Shown in pieces: positions 25,022 to 33,458 of a stretch of 64,000 bases of DNA. The stretch comes from an uncultured Ruminococcus sp. (GTDB lineage Bacteria > Bacillota > Clostridia > Oscillospirales > Ruminococcaceae). A program made the translations under genes and the position numbers. A model generated the notes under the pieces. It worked only from the letters and a program-made list of their open reading frames with translations. It was not told where the DNA came from and did not search any database. The stretch lies in NCBI GenBank assembly GCA_900545345.1, contig UQYQ01000007.1:23804-87803 (forward strand), in the 5' to 3' direction. Within the stretch, counting starts at the first letter, position 1; each line of letters begins with the position of its first letter.

Positions 25022-25963
25022 ATTAATAATGTATATGCATTTATAAGAGTAATGAATAATAATGGGGTAATTTCAACAGTCAGATTAAATAAATGTATTT
25101 ATTTTAATCTTGATAAAGAAAGATATACTCCTTACACAAGCTTTAGGGGAACTTTTATTATATCTGAATATTACGAAGAGGTTATTTCAGTTGATTTTTA
25201 TATAAATGACCATGAACTTCATTACGGTTCTGTTGACATGGCAAAAATGACTTTTAAAAAGGGTTATTACAGATTAGATATAGCATCACGATCATATACT
25301 CTGGCACTCGGTCTTAATCAGCCAAAGCCTCAAATAAATTCAGGAGTTTCCCTCACCAACTTAATGTCCAGAAATGTAACGCTAAAGAACATAAGCTGTG
25401 AGAGTGATACTAAAACAATTAATTATATTTATGTATTAGAAAACTCAACACTGTGGGATGCTGTTGTTGCATATTCGCTTAAAGCATATGGGACCTATCC
25501 GTTTGTTTATAAAACTAATCAGATTAGAGTAACCATACCTTCAATAACGACTTCAAGAGAATATGATATGAATTCGGTAATTGAGAAATATAACGGTTCA
25601 AGTTTGTCAAACTTAATCTCTCATATTCATATGCGGGATACTGACGGCAACTATGAAAAATACAATTTAACTGATAATTATGCTGTTTCCAGAAATATAA
25701 TAAAACATAAGCAAATACCTATGGACAAGCAATGGCTTTCCAATACAGATATGGCTTTGAAGAGCAGAATCGATTATTCAAAAAGAGCTGCTAAGTACAG
25801 AGGCATTAAGGTTTTAGGCTATTCAGGTGAAGAGCTTTTTGATAAATTTACTTATAAATACGGTACTCAGACATTCAGAGGAAGTTATATTCACAGACTT
25901 AATATAACCGGAAGTAATAGTACCGTTTATACAACTATGTATGAATATATAGATGCTTATTAA
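25022..25963 (+). CDS. Baseplate hub-like (XkdQ/gpD type) phage protein
   Basis: The product has about 313 residues. Pattern: RGTFIISEYYEEVISVDFYI, INDHELHYGSVDM, YRLDIASRSYTLALGLNQP and a LWDAVVAYSLKAYGTYP helix, resembling the barrel domains of XkdQ/gp27/gpD hub proteins. ATG 25052 has no ribosome site, whereas GGCGGTGA lies just upstream of an in-frame ATT at 25022, the first codon after a stop; I place the start there tentatively. A normal myophage would have sheath, tube and tape-measure genes upstream; none are here. Confidence 0.55.
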   Translation: MNNVYAFIRVMNNNGVISTVRLNKCIYFNLDKERYTPYTSFRGTFIISEYYEEVISVDFYINDHELHYGSVDMAKMTFKKGYYRLDIASRSYTLALGLNQPKPQINSGVSLTNLMSRNVTLKNISCESDTKTINYIYVLENSTLWDAVVAYSLKAYGTYPFVYKTNQIRVTIPSITTSREYDMNSVIEKYNGSSLSNLISHIHMRDTDGNYEKYNLTDNYAVSRNIIKHKQIPMDKQWLSNTDMALKSRIDYSKRAAKYRGIKVLGYSGEELFDKFTYKYGTQTFRGSYIHRLNITGSNSTVYTTMYEYIDAY

Positions 25964-26016
25964 AAGTTAAACTATATTCGTTTACAGATAAAATTTATTT
26001 TTAGATAATGCAAAAT

Positions 26017-26058
26017 AAAAAAGGAACAGATTTCATTTTTTAATCTGTTCCTTTTTTT
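26017..26058. terminator. Bidirectional terminator closing the phage-type block
   Basis: A/GGAACAGATT pairs with AATCTGTTCC around a T-rich loop, with A6 before and T7 after. It serves the plus-strand block and the convergent minus-strand gene at 26072. Confidence 0.9.
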
Positions 26059-26071
26059 ATAAGCGGTTTTG

Positions 26072-26542
26072 TTAGTTAGAAGTGTTTTTAGGTGTATTTG
26101 CTGCTTTGATTGCCGCTCTTGTATTCTTTATGTTGTTGAGTGCTGAAGCAAGTGCATCTTCTGTTGTTGCAAAAAGACTGTCAATTTTCTCGGACATAGC
26201 GTTTCTGATATCTCTGTCCATAGCATAAGCCTGTGCTGTTATTTCAGCAGCCTGCTCTTTAGCCTGTTTTAAAATTTCTTCATTTGAAACTAAAACCTTC
26301 GCTCTGTCTTCAGCTTTTTTTATAATAACTTCAGCTTTTTTGTTTGCCTCGGTCATGATAAGAGCTTTGTCATTCTGGAGTTCTTTAGCCTGTTTTATAT
26401 CTGCAGGCAGGTTATATCTAATGCTGTCAATATACTCTCTTAGTTTTTCTGTGTCAACAAGTGTTTTTTTGTTTGTAAAAGGAACTGTGACTGCTTTGTC
26501 TACCAACTCATCCATCAAATCTAAAATCTCATCAATTTTCAT
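26072..26542 (-). CDS. Coiled-coil protein upstream of a coaD-type operon, DivIVA/ATPase-like
   Basis: 156 residues, almost wholly helical, with a long charged coiled coil (EANKKAEVIIKKAEDRAKV) and no membrane segment. Similar coiled-coil proteins, often labelled ATPase or V-type ATPase subunit H-like, are seen next to coaD and rsmD in Clostridia; this is from memory. It may be a scaffold or cell-division accessory protein. AAGGAG precedes the ATG. It is the last gene of the rsmD-coaD direction. Confidence 0.7.
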   Translation of the reverse strand: MKIDEILDLMDELVDKAVTVPFTNKKTLVDTEKLREYIDSIRYNLPADIKQAKELQNDKALIMTEANKKAEVIIKKAEDRAKVLVSNEEILKQAKEQAAEITAQAYAMDRDIRNAMSEKIDSLFATTEDALASALNNIKNTRAAIKAANTPKNTSN

Positions 26543-26685
26543 TTTTCTTTCTCCTTCTTTTTTTATTCTATCGTTTTGTTTTATAATTCAGCATTTTACA
26601 TAACACATAACACACAAATATTAAGTAAAATACTCAGATTACTTTTTTATTTAACCAATAAGATGCCGATTTAAAAATTAATTTC

Positions 26686-27174
26686 TTATTTTTTTGAAAT
26701 TCTGCCGGTAATCATATCAAGCACTTTTGCAGGAACAAATTCGCTTATATCTCCTCCGAAGCTTGCTATTTCCTTAACAACACTTGAACTCAGATACATA
26801 TTTTCAGATCTTGTCGTAAGAAATATAGTATCGGCTTTTTCGTATAGTTTTTTATTTGCCAATGCCTGCTGAAATTCATATTCAAAGTCAGTGACAGCTC
26901 TAAGACCTTTCACAATGGCAACAGCCCCTTTTTGCTTACAATATTCAGCTAAAAGACCGTCACATTTTTCAACTTTAACATTCGGAAGATACTCTGATAC
27001 TGTTTTTATCATATCTATGCGTTCTTCAGCAGTGAAGCTGTATGCTTTTTGTGAGTTTATAGAAACTGCTACAATAACTTCGTCAAAAAGTCCGGAAGCA
27101 CGTTCAATGATGTCCAAGTGTCCTAATGTTACAGGATCAAAGCTTCCCGGACATACCGCAATTTTTTTACTCAT
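26686..27174 (-). CDS. coaD: Phosphopantetheine adenylyltransferase
   Basis: Penultimate step of coenzyme A synthesis: transfers AMP from ATP to 4'-phosphopantetheine. 162 residues, normal length. Motifs: CPGSFDPVTLGHLDII with the HxGH-like nucleotide site, SINSQKAYSFT, KGLRAVTDFEYEFQ and LSSSVVKEIASFGGDI. It follows rsmD closely, the common Firmicutes order. Confidence 0.96.
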   Translation of the reverse strand: MSKKIAVCPGSFDPVTLGHLDIIERASGLFDEVIVAVSINSQKAYSFTAEERIDMIKTVSEYLPNVKVEKCDGLLAEYCKQKGAVAIVKGLRAVTDFEYEFQQALANKKLYEKADTIFLTTRSENMYLSSSVVKEIASFGGDISEFVPAKVLDMITGRISKK

Positions 27175-27225
27175 TTTAAATCCAATCCCTGAATCGGTTG
27201 AAATTCAGTAAAAGTGTAGTTTTAT

Positions 27226-27774
27226 TTAATCATCTTCAGTATTCGCAGTGAAATAAGATATAGAAATTTTACCGTATCTTTTTGTTTTGGTTTTATTAAG
27301 TCTGCCATAACTTTCTTCAAGAATAAGCTCATTTTCATGTTCACAGATAACGATTGCATTATTTGATATAATTCTATCTAAAAGAGGAAGTGCTTTTTGA
27401 ATTAATCCCTGTCTGTACGGAGGATCCAACAAAACAATGTCAATACCTGTTTTTGCTACAGATAAATACTCAATACTGTCCATATTAAGAACTCTTGACT
27501 GAGAGTTGAATCCACAGCTTTCAATGTTTTTCTTTATTATATCAATTGAATTTTTGCTTTTATCAACGAAAACGCAATGTTTTGCTCCACGGCTTACAGC
27601 TTCAATGCCCAGCTGACCTGAGCCGGCAAAAAGGTCAAGCACAGAAGCACCCGGCAAGTCGAAATGTATACTTGAAAAAATAGCTTCTTTAACCATTTCT
27701 GTAGTAGGCCTTACATCAAGACCGTCAAGAGTAATTAGTTTTTTTCCTCTGGCAATACCTGTTATAACTCTCAT
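27226..27774 (-). CDS. rsmD: 16S rRNA (guanine(966)-N2)-methyltransferase
   Basis: A Rossmann methyltransferase of 182 residues acting on the small ribosomal subunit. RVITGIARGKKL, RPTTEMVKEAIFSS, the SAM motif LDLFAGSGQLGIEA and the catalytic LLDPPYRQG are all present. GAGG precedes the ATG, and a strong promoter lies about 80 bp upstream. Confidence 0.95.
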   Translation of the reverse strand: MRVITGIARGKKLITLDGLDVRPTTEMVKEAIFSSIHFDLPGASVLDLFAGSGQLGIEAVSRGAKHCVFVDKSKNSIDIIKKNIESCGFNSQSRVLNMDSIEYLSVAKTGIDIVLLDPPYRQGLIQKALPLLDRIISNNAIVICEHENELILEESYGRLNKTKTKRYGKISISYFTANTEDD

Positions 27775-27853
27775 TATAAAACCTCTTGTTTCCTCATTAG
27801 CTGATAAAATACAGTTTATTCATAAAACATTTTGTCAGCTTTTGAATATTTTT

Positions 27854-27882
27854 ATTATAATATAAATGTTTTGTTTTGTCTA
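27854..27882 (-). promoter_or_regulatory. rsmD promoter
   Basis: TAGACA, 17-bp spacer and perfect TATAAT on the minus strand. Confidence 0.75.
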
Positions 27883-28006
27883 TATAAATTATGCCCAAAT
27901 TATTATAGATTTTAATTTCTTATATTAAAACAATATATCTAAATATGTCATGTGTTTCAAGTTCAATACAATATATTGTATTGGTAAAATATCACAAAAT
28001 AATAAA

Positions 28007-28035
28007 AAGGGGAGAAAAGATTTTTTCATCCCCTT
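28007..28035 (-). terminator. Terminator after mnmA
   Basis: On the minus strand AAGGGGA and TCCCCTT pair and are followed by a T-rich tract, 46 bp after the mnmA stop. Confidence 0.75.
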
Positions 28036-28080
28036 AAAATCGCATTTTATGAATGATTTTGTCAATATGCACAAAAGTTT

Positions 28081-29115
28081 TTAAAAAATAATTCCTCCGC
28101 CTAGGATTTCATTGCCTTTATAAAGACAACCTCCCTGACCGGACGGAACTTTTTTCTGTGGGTTATTCATTATTAAAGTGCAAATTTTGTTTGGCTTTTC
28201 CAATTTGACCGTGCATTTAACCGGTTTAGCCGCAGAACGAAGCTTTGCTTCACATGACATTCCGTCTTTTATTGCACCGTCATAGATTTCATTTAGATTT
28301 TTTAAATTTATTTCACTGACAAGTGAATTTTCAAATCCCAGATAGATTTTGTTTTGTTCAGGGTCAATTTCAGTTATAAAAACAGGTTGTCCAAGAGCAA
28401 TACCAAGACCTTTTCTTTGTCCGACAGTGTAATGAATGATACCCTTATGCTCACCGCATACAGTTCCGTCAGGAGCAATAAACTGACCTTTTTCGGATTT
28501 GCCGTAATGCCGTTCGATGTAATCGGCATAGTTTTTATCTTCAATGAAGCAGTTTTCCTGACTGTCAGGGGCGTCAGCACAGTTAAGTCCGATATCTTTT
28601 GCTATTTCTCTTATCATAGGTTTTTCGTATTCAAAAAGCGGAAGCATAAGTTTTGACAGAACATCTTGACTGAGCCCGAATAACATATAAGACTGGTCAC
28701 GCTCTATACTGTTACCTTTAAAAAGATGATAAATGCCGTTTTCATCTTCAGTTATTTTTGCATAATGACCTGTCGCAATATAATCAAAACCGTTTTCGTC
28801 AGCAGTTTTTAAAAGATATTTGAATTTAATTTGCGGATTGCATTTTATACATGGAGAAGGAGTTCTTCCTGATTTATACTCATCTGCAAAGTAGTCTATG
28901 ATTGTTTTCTTAAACTCTTTTCTTAAATCAAGTTCATATAGTTTTATACCAAGAGCTGACGCTGCTTCTTTAGCGGCTTTAACGGTTGTTTCATGGCTGT
29001 CTGACATTCGCATTACTAATCCTGCAACATCGTATCCTTTATCTAAAAGCAGCTTTACACAAACGGACGAGTCAACTCCTCCGCTGAGTGCAACTAAAAC
29101 CTTAGTGGCAGCCAT
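28081..29115 (-). CDS. mnmA: tRNA-specific 2-thiouridylase MnmA
   Basis: Adenylates and thiolates U34 of tRNA-Lys, -Glu and -Gln. 344 residues with the PP-loop VALSGGVDSSV, catalytic Cys in SPCIKCNPQIKF, the tRNA-contact YIATGHYAKI, SQENCFIEDKNY (second Cys), and GQRKGLGIALGQPVFI. The start is ATG 29115 or GTG 29127, both overlapping the iscU 3' end. Adjacency to iscU and iscS fits sulfur transfer from cysteine desulfurase to MnmA. Confidence 0.94.
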   Translation of the reverse strand: MAATKVLVALSGGVDSSVCVKLLLDKGYDVAGLVMRMSDSHETTVKAAKEAASALGIKLYELDLRKEFKKTIIDYFADEYKSGRTPSPCIKCNPQIKFKYLLKTADENGFDYIATGHYAKITEDENGIYHLFKGNSIERDQSYMLFGLSQDVLSKLMLPLFEYEKPMIREIAKDIGLNCADAPDSQENCFIEDKNYADYIERHYGKSEKGQFIAPDGTVCGEHKGIIHYTVGQRKGLGIALGQPVFITEIDPEQNKIYLGFENSLVSEINLKNLNEIYDGAIKDGMSCEAKLRSAAKPVKCTVKLEKPNKICTLIMNNPQKKVPSGQGGCLYKGNEILGGGIIF

Positions 29116-29533
29116 GGCAGTCTTCACATTCGCCGATATTTCCGACTATCGGAGCAGGGTCAACGCCTTGTCTTTTATAATAATCGGCAATTGCGGATTT
29201 CATAGCCTGTTCAGCAAGTACAGAGCAGTGAAGCTTTGCCGGAGGAAGTCCTTCAAGAGCTTCTACAACAGCTTTGTTTGTGAGCTTTAAAGCATCTTCT
29301 ATAGTTTTCCCTTTAATAAGTTCTGTTGCCATTGAAGATGTAGCAATTGCAGCACCGCAGCCGAATGTTTTAAATTTAACATCACTGATGATGCCGTTGT
29401 CGATTTTTATATACATCTTCATTATATCTCCGCATTTTGCGTTTCCTACTTCTCCGATTCCGTCAGCATCGGGAATTTCACCGACATTTCTCGGATTAGT
29501 AAAATGGTCCATAACCTTTTCTGAATAAATCAT
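29102..29533 (-). CDS. iscU: Fe-S cluster scaffold, IscU/NifU N-terminal type
   Basis: 143 residues. The three scaffold cysteines are in AKCGDIM, FKTFGCGAAIA and KLHCSVLAEQA, with Asp in CGD. A short extra tail, ECEDCHGCH, adds Cys and His residues, as in many Clostridial homologues. It lies between iscS and mnmA on the same strand. The gap to iscS is filled by a family 2 repeat. Confidence 0.94.
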   Translation of the reverse strand: MIYSEKVMDHFTNPRNVGEIPDADGIGEVGNAKCGDIMKMYIKIDNGIISDVKFKTFGCGAAIATSSMATELIKGKTIEDALKLTNKAVVEALEGLPPAKLHCSVLAEQAMKSAIADYYKRQGVDPAPIVGNIGECEDCHGCH

Positions 29534-29591
29534 ATCTATATCTCTCTTTCTGTATAAAAATTTTTAATTGTAAATCATAAATTATTTTTTT

Positions 29592-29765
29592 AGGAAAATC
29601 CCTCTCTTACATTGATTTTCCTCTTTCAAAACAGTACACCGGACTGTTTTGAAATTCACTTTTTCTGAACGCTTTCGTTAAAAAAAATTCGCTGGCTGCG
29701 GTCAGTGCCAATGGTTCTGCCCTTGACCTGCAAACCTTTTGAAGAAGGTTTGATCGAAAACTTTG
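29592..29765 (-). repeat. Dispersed repeat family 2, copy B (between iscS and iscU)
   Basis: It carries the same blocks as 17325-17500. The central hairpin is CAAAACAGT/ACTGTTTTG and the terminal one CAAACC-TTTTGAAGAA-GGTTTG. Relative to copy A both stems differ by paired substitutions. It ends just after the iscS stop. Confidence 0.7.
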
Positions 29766-29769
29766 ATAA

Positions 29770-30969
29770 CTAAATTATATCTGTAATACCTTCGTTTTTG
29801 CAGATTCTTTCCCAAAGAGGTGACCAGCTGCGAAGTCTTTTTACGACTTCGGGAACTACATTGAGAATATAGTCCACATCTTCCTCTGTTGTTTCTTCAC
29901 TGATAGACAGACGAAGTGAGCCGTGAGCTATTTCATGCGGAAGTCCTATAGAAAGCAGTACATGAGAAGGGTCAAGGCTTCCTGATGTGCATGCAGAACC
30001 GCTTGAAGCACATATGCCCTCATTATCAAGCGAGAGCAGAAGACTTTCACCCTCAACACCTCTTATTGAAATGTTAACATTTGAGCAAAGACGCTTTTCT
30101 CTGTCACCGTTTAGTCTTGTTTCGTTTATTTTCAAAATACCGTCAATAAGCTTGTCACGAAGCTTTGATACTTTTTCCTGCTTTTCTTTTATGTTTTTAA
30201 CAGCATCGGTAATAGCCTGTGCCAGTCCCATAATAGACGGAAGATTTTCTGTTCCTGCTCTTTTGCTCTTTTCCTGAGCGCCTCCGTGAATCAGGTTAGG
30301 AAGTGATAATCCTCCGCGAACATATAAAGCACCCACACCCTTTGGTGCATGAATTTTGTGACCTGAGAGAGAAAGCATATCAATGTTCATAGCTTTAACA
30401 TCAATTTCTACATTTCCGACGGCCTGAACGGCGTCTGTGTGGAAAGGAACTTTTTTATTCTTGCATATCTCACCGATTTCGGCAATCGGCTGAATAGTAC
30501 CGATTTCATTATTAGCAAACATAATTGTTACTAAGCAGGTATCCTCACGGATTGCGTTTTTGATATCTTCAGGATTTATAAGTCCTTTTTCGTCAACAGG
30601 AATGTAAGTGACCTCGTATCCCTGCTTTTCTAAAAATTCACAGGTGTGAAGTACAGCATGATGCTCAAAAACCGAAGTGATAATATGTTTTTTACCATTT
30701 TTAGCACCGTTTAAAGCCGCGCCTTTTATTGCCCAGTTATCAGATTCGGAACCGCCCGATGTAAAGAATATCTCATGCTGTTTTGCACCGATTGCCTCGG
30801 CAACAGCTTCTCTTGCTTTTAAAAGAGCTTTTGCGGCGTTTTGCCCCAGCATATATATGCTCGAAGCATTTCCGTATTCCTCTGTAAAATAAGGCATCAT
30901 AGTTTCCAATACATTTTTTGAAACCTTAGTAGTTGCAGCATTATCACAATAAATGAATTTTTTATCCAA
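29770..30969 (-). CDS. iscS: Cysteine desulfurase, NifS/IscS type
   Basis: PLP enzyme that releases sulfur from cysteine for Fe-S clusters and tRNA thiolation. 399 residues. Motifs: YCDNAATTKVS at the N-terminus, SGGSESDNWAI, HTDAVQAVG, the PLP lysine in SLSGHKIHAPKG, and the catalytic Cys loop in SSGSACTSGS. The start codon is TTG 30969, after AAAGGAC. A near-consensus promoter lies about 97 bp upstream. No Rrf2-type regulator gene precedes it. Confidence 0.95.
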   Translation of the reverse strand: MDKKFIYCDNAATTKVSKNVLETMMPYFTEEYGNASSIYMLGQNAAKALLKAREAVAEAIGAKQHEIFFTSGGSESDNWAIKGAALNGAKNGKKHIITSVFEHHAVLHTCEFLEKQGYEVTYIPVDEKGLINPEDIKNAIREDTCLVTIMFANNEIGTIQPIAEIGEICKNKKVPFHTDAVQAVGNVEIDVKAMNIDMLSLSGHKIHAPKGVGALYVRGGLSLPNLIHGGAQEKSKRAGTENLPSIMGLAQAITDAVKNIKEKQEKVSKLRDKLIDGILKINETRLNGDREKRLCSNVNISIRGVEGESLLLSLDNEGICASSGSACTSGSLDPSHVLLSIGLPHEIAHGSLRLSISEETTEEDVDYILNVVPEVVKRLRSWSPLWERICKNEGITDII

Positions 30970-31269
30970 TTTATTTCAAGTCCTTTCAGCTTTTTATAAG
31001 GGTATAATCCCATTATGAAATATATTTTGTATTCTATTCATATAGAAATACTATACTTTATCTATATTATAATCATTAATTAATGAACTTACAAGTGCTG
31101 ATATATTAATAATTTTTTAAAGTTAGCATAGAACAACCTTTTTAAGCGTATAATTACAACTTATATCTTTCTCATGAGAGGCAATAATTTAATATTTAAT
31201 AGGCATATCACTATTAAATATTAATGCCGTTGTTCTGCTGTCCGCAATCAAATCATTATCAAAAGGCTT
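30970..31269. other. Intergenic region between iscS and rnhA
   Basis: No gene. It contains the iscS promoter and, at 31180-31228, a long A/T-rich inverted repeat (TTAATATTTAATAG with CTATTAAATATTAA, closed by GGCA/TGCC) just past the rnhA stop. The repeat lacks a T tract on the rnhA strand. Confidence 0.6.
31066..31094 (-). promoter_or_regulatory. iscS promoter
   Basis: TTGTAA, 17-bp spacer and perfect TATAAT on the minus strand. Confidence 0.7.
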
Positions 31270-31704
31270 TTAAAACTTTTGCGATTCCATAACCGCGAGT
31301 TCGTCACAGCGTTCGTTTTCAGGGTGTCCGGCATGACCCTTAACCCATATGAATTCGACTTTGTGCTTGTCTAAAAGAGATAAAAGCTCTTCCCACAAAT
31401 CAGAGTTCAGTGCTTTCTTTTTATCGGATTTTATCCAGTTGTTAGCTCGCCATTTTTCAGCCCAGCCTTTTTGTACAGCGTCTATCACATATTTGCTGTC
31501 ACTGGTTATTATTACCTCACATGGCTCTTTTAATGCAGAAAGCCCTGCAATTACAGCAGAAAGCTCCATTCGGTTGTTGGTTGTCTGAGAATCTCCGCCG
31601 GAAAGTTCTTTTTCTATTCCTTTATATCTCATTACAACCCCGTACCCGCCGGGACCGGGATTTCCTGAGCATGCCCCGTCTGTAAAAATTTCAACTTTTT
31701 TCAT
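31270..31704 (-). CDS. rnhA: Ribonuclease HI
   Basis: Degrades RNA in RNA-DNA hybrids. 144 residues. The catalytic acids are visible in IFTDGACSGNPGPGG (Asp), NNRMELSAV (Glu), TSDSKYVIDA (Asp) and the late NERCDELA (Asp), with the KGHAGHPENE handle. GAGG lies before the ATG. No membrane or hybrid-binding extension. Confidence 0.96.
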   Translation of the reverse strand: MKKVEIFTDGACSGNPGPGGYGVVMRYKGIEKELSGGDSQTTNNRMELSAVIAGLSALKEPCEVIITSDSKYVIDAVQKGWAEKWRANNWIKSDKKKALNSDLWEELLSLLDKHKVEFIWVKGHAGHPENERCDELAVMESQKF

Positions 31705-31852
31705 AAAACCTCTTAAATTATATCAAATAGAATTTTCATATTTTTAATAACAAAAACATTATACTATATACAAATAAAAAGTTCAAGCCAAAGGTCATAT
31801 GATGTATGGCAAAATGCACAAAAAAATATGGAAAAATATATTAATATATCAC

Positions 31853-31882
31853 TTGATTTTATTGCAAAAATAAGTATATAAT
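31853..31882 (+). promoter_or_regulatory. Promoter of the solute-binding protein gene
   Basis: TTGATT, 18-bp spacer and TATAAT, 64 bp before the start codon. Confidence 0.6.
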
Positions 31883-31946
31883 ATCAATAGGTAAAATCGT
31901 TTTTCAAAACAATTTAATACCAAACAAAAAATAAGGAGGAATAACA

Positions 31947-33350
31947 TTGAAAAAGACCAAAAGAATTGGCTCTGCTGTTCTGGCTCTTTTGATGGCACTT
32001 TCTGTTACCGGCTGTACAAAAGACGGTGGAGAAGAAAGCTCACATGTTGATAAGGTTAAGGTTAATTCTACAGCGGCAGCTGAAGCAATTGCTAAGATAC
32101 CTGACGGTGCTCAAAAAGAGCTTATCTGGATGGGAACTTATGATCTCAATCCTATGGAGGGCAAAGACAAATCAGTGGCAATGAATTTATTTGAACAGAA
32201 GGGCGGTTCAATTAAATGGACCAAAGTCATTGACGCACAAAAATATGATAAATTAGCAACGGCTATTACATCAGGAAAGGATGTTCCTGATATATTCAAA
32301 TATGAGTGGATTGCTTTCCCGTCACAAGTAGTTACAGGAATGTATCAGTCTATAGATGAGATAGTTGATTTTGACGCTGATATTTGGAAAGGTGTTAAAG
32401 ATACGGCTAATCAATTTGAGCTGAAAGGCAAGCACTATGTTGCACCGATAAGCTTCAGCGTCGGAACATTAATGATGTACAATGAAGATGTAATTAAAAA
32501 TGAGGGACTCGATGATCCTTATGAATTGTACAAAAACGGCGAATGGAATTGGGATAACTGGTACAATATAATGGCAGATTATAAGAAGAACGCAACAGGT
32601 GATAAGGAAAGATACGGTGTTGTAGGATGGTTTGCTCCTCAGCTTGTTCAGCAGACCGGCAAAACACTTGTCACATACGAAGACGGCGTATTTAAAAATA
32701 ATCTTAATGACCCTGATATAGAAAGAGCTGAAAACTTGCTTTATAATTTAGGTAAAGAAGGATTGGTAGACCTTAACTGGTATGGCTCTGCAAGAAGCTG
32801 TTTTGAAGCTGACCAGACACTTTTCTATAACATGGGTATTTGGGCTATGTCAGGCTCTGCCGGACCTACAGCTGACGATAACTGGAGAGTAGTTCCTATT
32901 CCTAAAGATCCGCAGAATGATGAGAAAGTAATATCAGGTGATATGCTTGCTTATATGTGGGTTAAAGGTTCAACAGCTAAGGAAGCAGTTAAGTGCTGGT
33001 ATGAATGTGAAAGAGTAGCAACATTTGATGAATCATATAAAGAAACTGCTACTCAGAAATTCCTGACAGACAATCCTGGATGGACTGCAGATATGTATCA
33101 GGTTTACCTTGATGAAAGTTCAAGCGATCATAAAAACGTATTTGATTTCGGTTACGGTGTTTCAACAACACTTGCCGAAGATGATTCAGCAGCAGGTAAG
33201 CGTGCACCTATCGGAGCTTTGTATGAGGATATCTACAAGCCGGACGACAGCGGAGTTCAGAAAACTTGGACTGCATTGAAGAATTCTTATACAGGAACAA
33301 TTGATTCGGAGCTGAAAATAATAAATAAAAAGATAAAAGATTTTAAATAA
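31947..33350 (+). CDS. ABC-type solute-binding lipoprotein (sugar-type), orphan
   Basis: 467 residues with a lipoprotein signal peptide and lipobox VTGC (Cys about 23). The body is a type 1 family extracellular binding protein: SGKDVPDIFKYEWIAFP, YVAPISFSVGTLMMYNEDV, NWDNWYNIMADYKKN, and GIWAMSGSAGP with YMWVKGSTAKEAV near the end. The ligand is probably a carbohydrate, not further defined. The start is TTG 31947 after AAGGAGG. No permease or ATPase genes are beside it and it has its own promoter and terminator, so it may serve a remote transporter. Confidence 0.88.
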   Translation: MKKTKRIGSAVLALLMALSVTGCTKDGGEESSHVDKVKVNSTAAAEAIAKIPDGAQKELIWMGTYDLNPMEGKDKSVAMNLFEQKGGSIKWTKVIDAQKYDKLATAITSGKDVPDIFKYEWIAFPSQVVTGMYQSIDEIVDFDADIWKGVKDTANQFELKGKHYVAPISFSVGTLMMYNEDVIKNEGLDDPYELYKNGEWNWDNWYNIMADYKKNATGDKERYGVVGWFAPQLVQQTGKTLVTYEDGVFKNNLNDPDIERAENLLYNLGKEGLVDLNWYGSARSCFEADQTLFYNMGIWAMSGSAGPTADDNWRVVPIPKDPQNDEKVISGDMLAYMWVKGSTAKEAVKCWYECERVATFDESYKETATQKFLTDNPGWTADMYQVYLDESSSDHKNVFDFGYGVSTTLAEDDSAAGKRAPIGALYEDIYKPDDSGVQKTWTALKNSYTGTIDSELKIINKKIKDFK

Positions 33351-33367
33351 GTTTTTTATATTTTGTA

Positions 33368-33405
33368 AAAGAACAGCCTGTTTTTAATGGGCTGTTCTTT
33401 ATTTT
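33368..33405 (+). terminator. Terminator after the solute-binding protein gene
   Basis: AAAGAACAGCC and GGCTGTTCTTT pair and are followed by ATTTTT. A second hairpin, AAACCGCC/GGCGGTTT with a T tract (33417-33450), backs it up. Confidence 0.85.
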
Positions 33406-33458
33406 TCGCAATAATTAAACCGCCTTGAAATTCATGGCGGTTTGTTTTTATAGTGAAC

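Larger units (their letters stand above)
18842..26058 (+). mobile_element. Minimal phage-derived packaging/capsid cluster
   Basis: Nine intact same-strand ORFs in canonical phage order: small terminase-like, large terminase, portal, protease, capsid, connector, tail-completion-like, a small unknown and a hub-like protein. A strong terminator follows. No integrase, repressor, replication, tape-measure, sheath, tube, lysis or host-recognition gene is present, and I see no flanking direct repeats. The neighbours are host housekeeping genes on the opposite strand. It could be a decayed prophage, a domesticated particle or gene-transfer-agent-like element, or a satellite; the sequence does not decide. 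Confidence 0.75.
27775..28080. other. Intergenic region between rsmD and mnmA
   Basis: No gene. It contains the rsmD promoter (27854-27882), a perfect 20-bp palindrome CAATACAATATATTGTATTG at 27964-27983, and the mnmA terminator (28007-28035). Confidence 0.7.

Noticed and set aside
18639..26100. Attachment-site direct repeats flanking the phage-type block
   Set aside because: By eye I found no shared direct repeat at the two edges and no tRNA or integrase; short A/T-rich matches are not meaningful.
28081..29127. GTG at 29127 as the mnmA start
   Set aside because: Possible, but it adds four residues not typical of the family and has no better ribosome site than ATG 29115.
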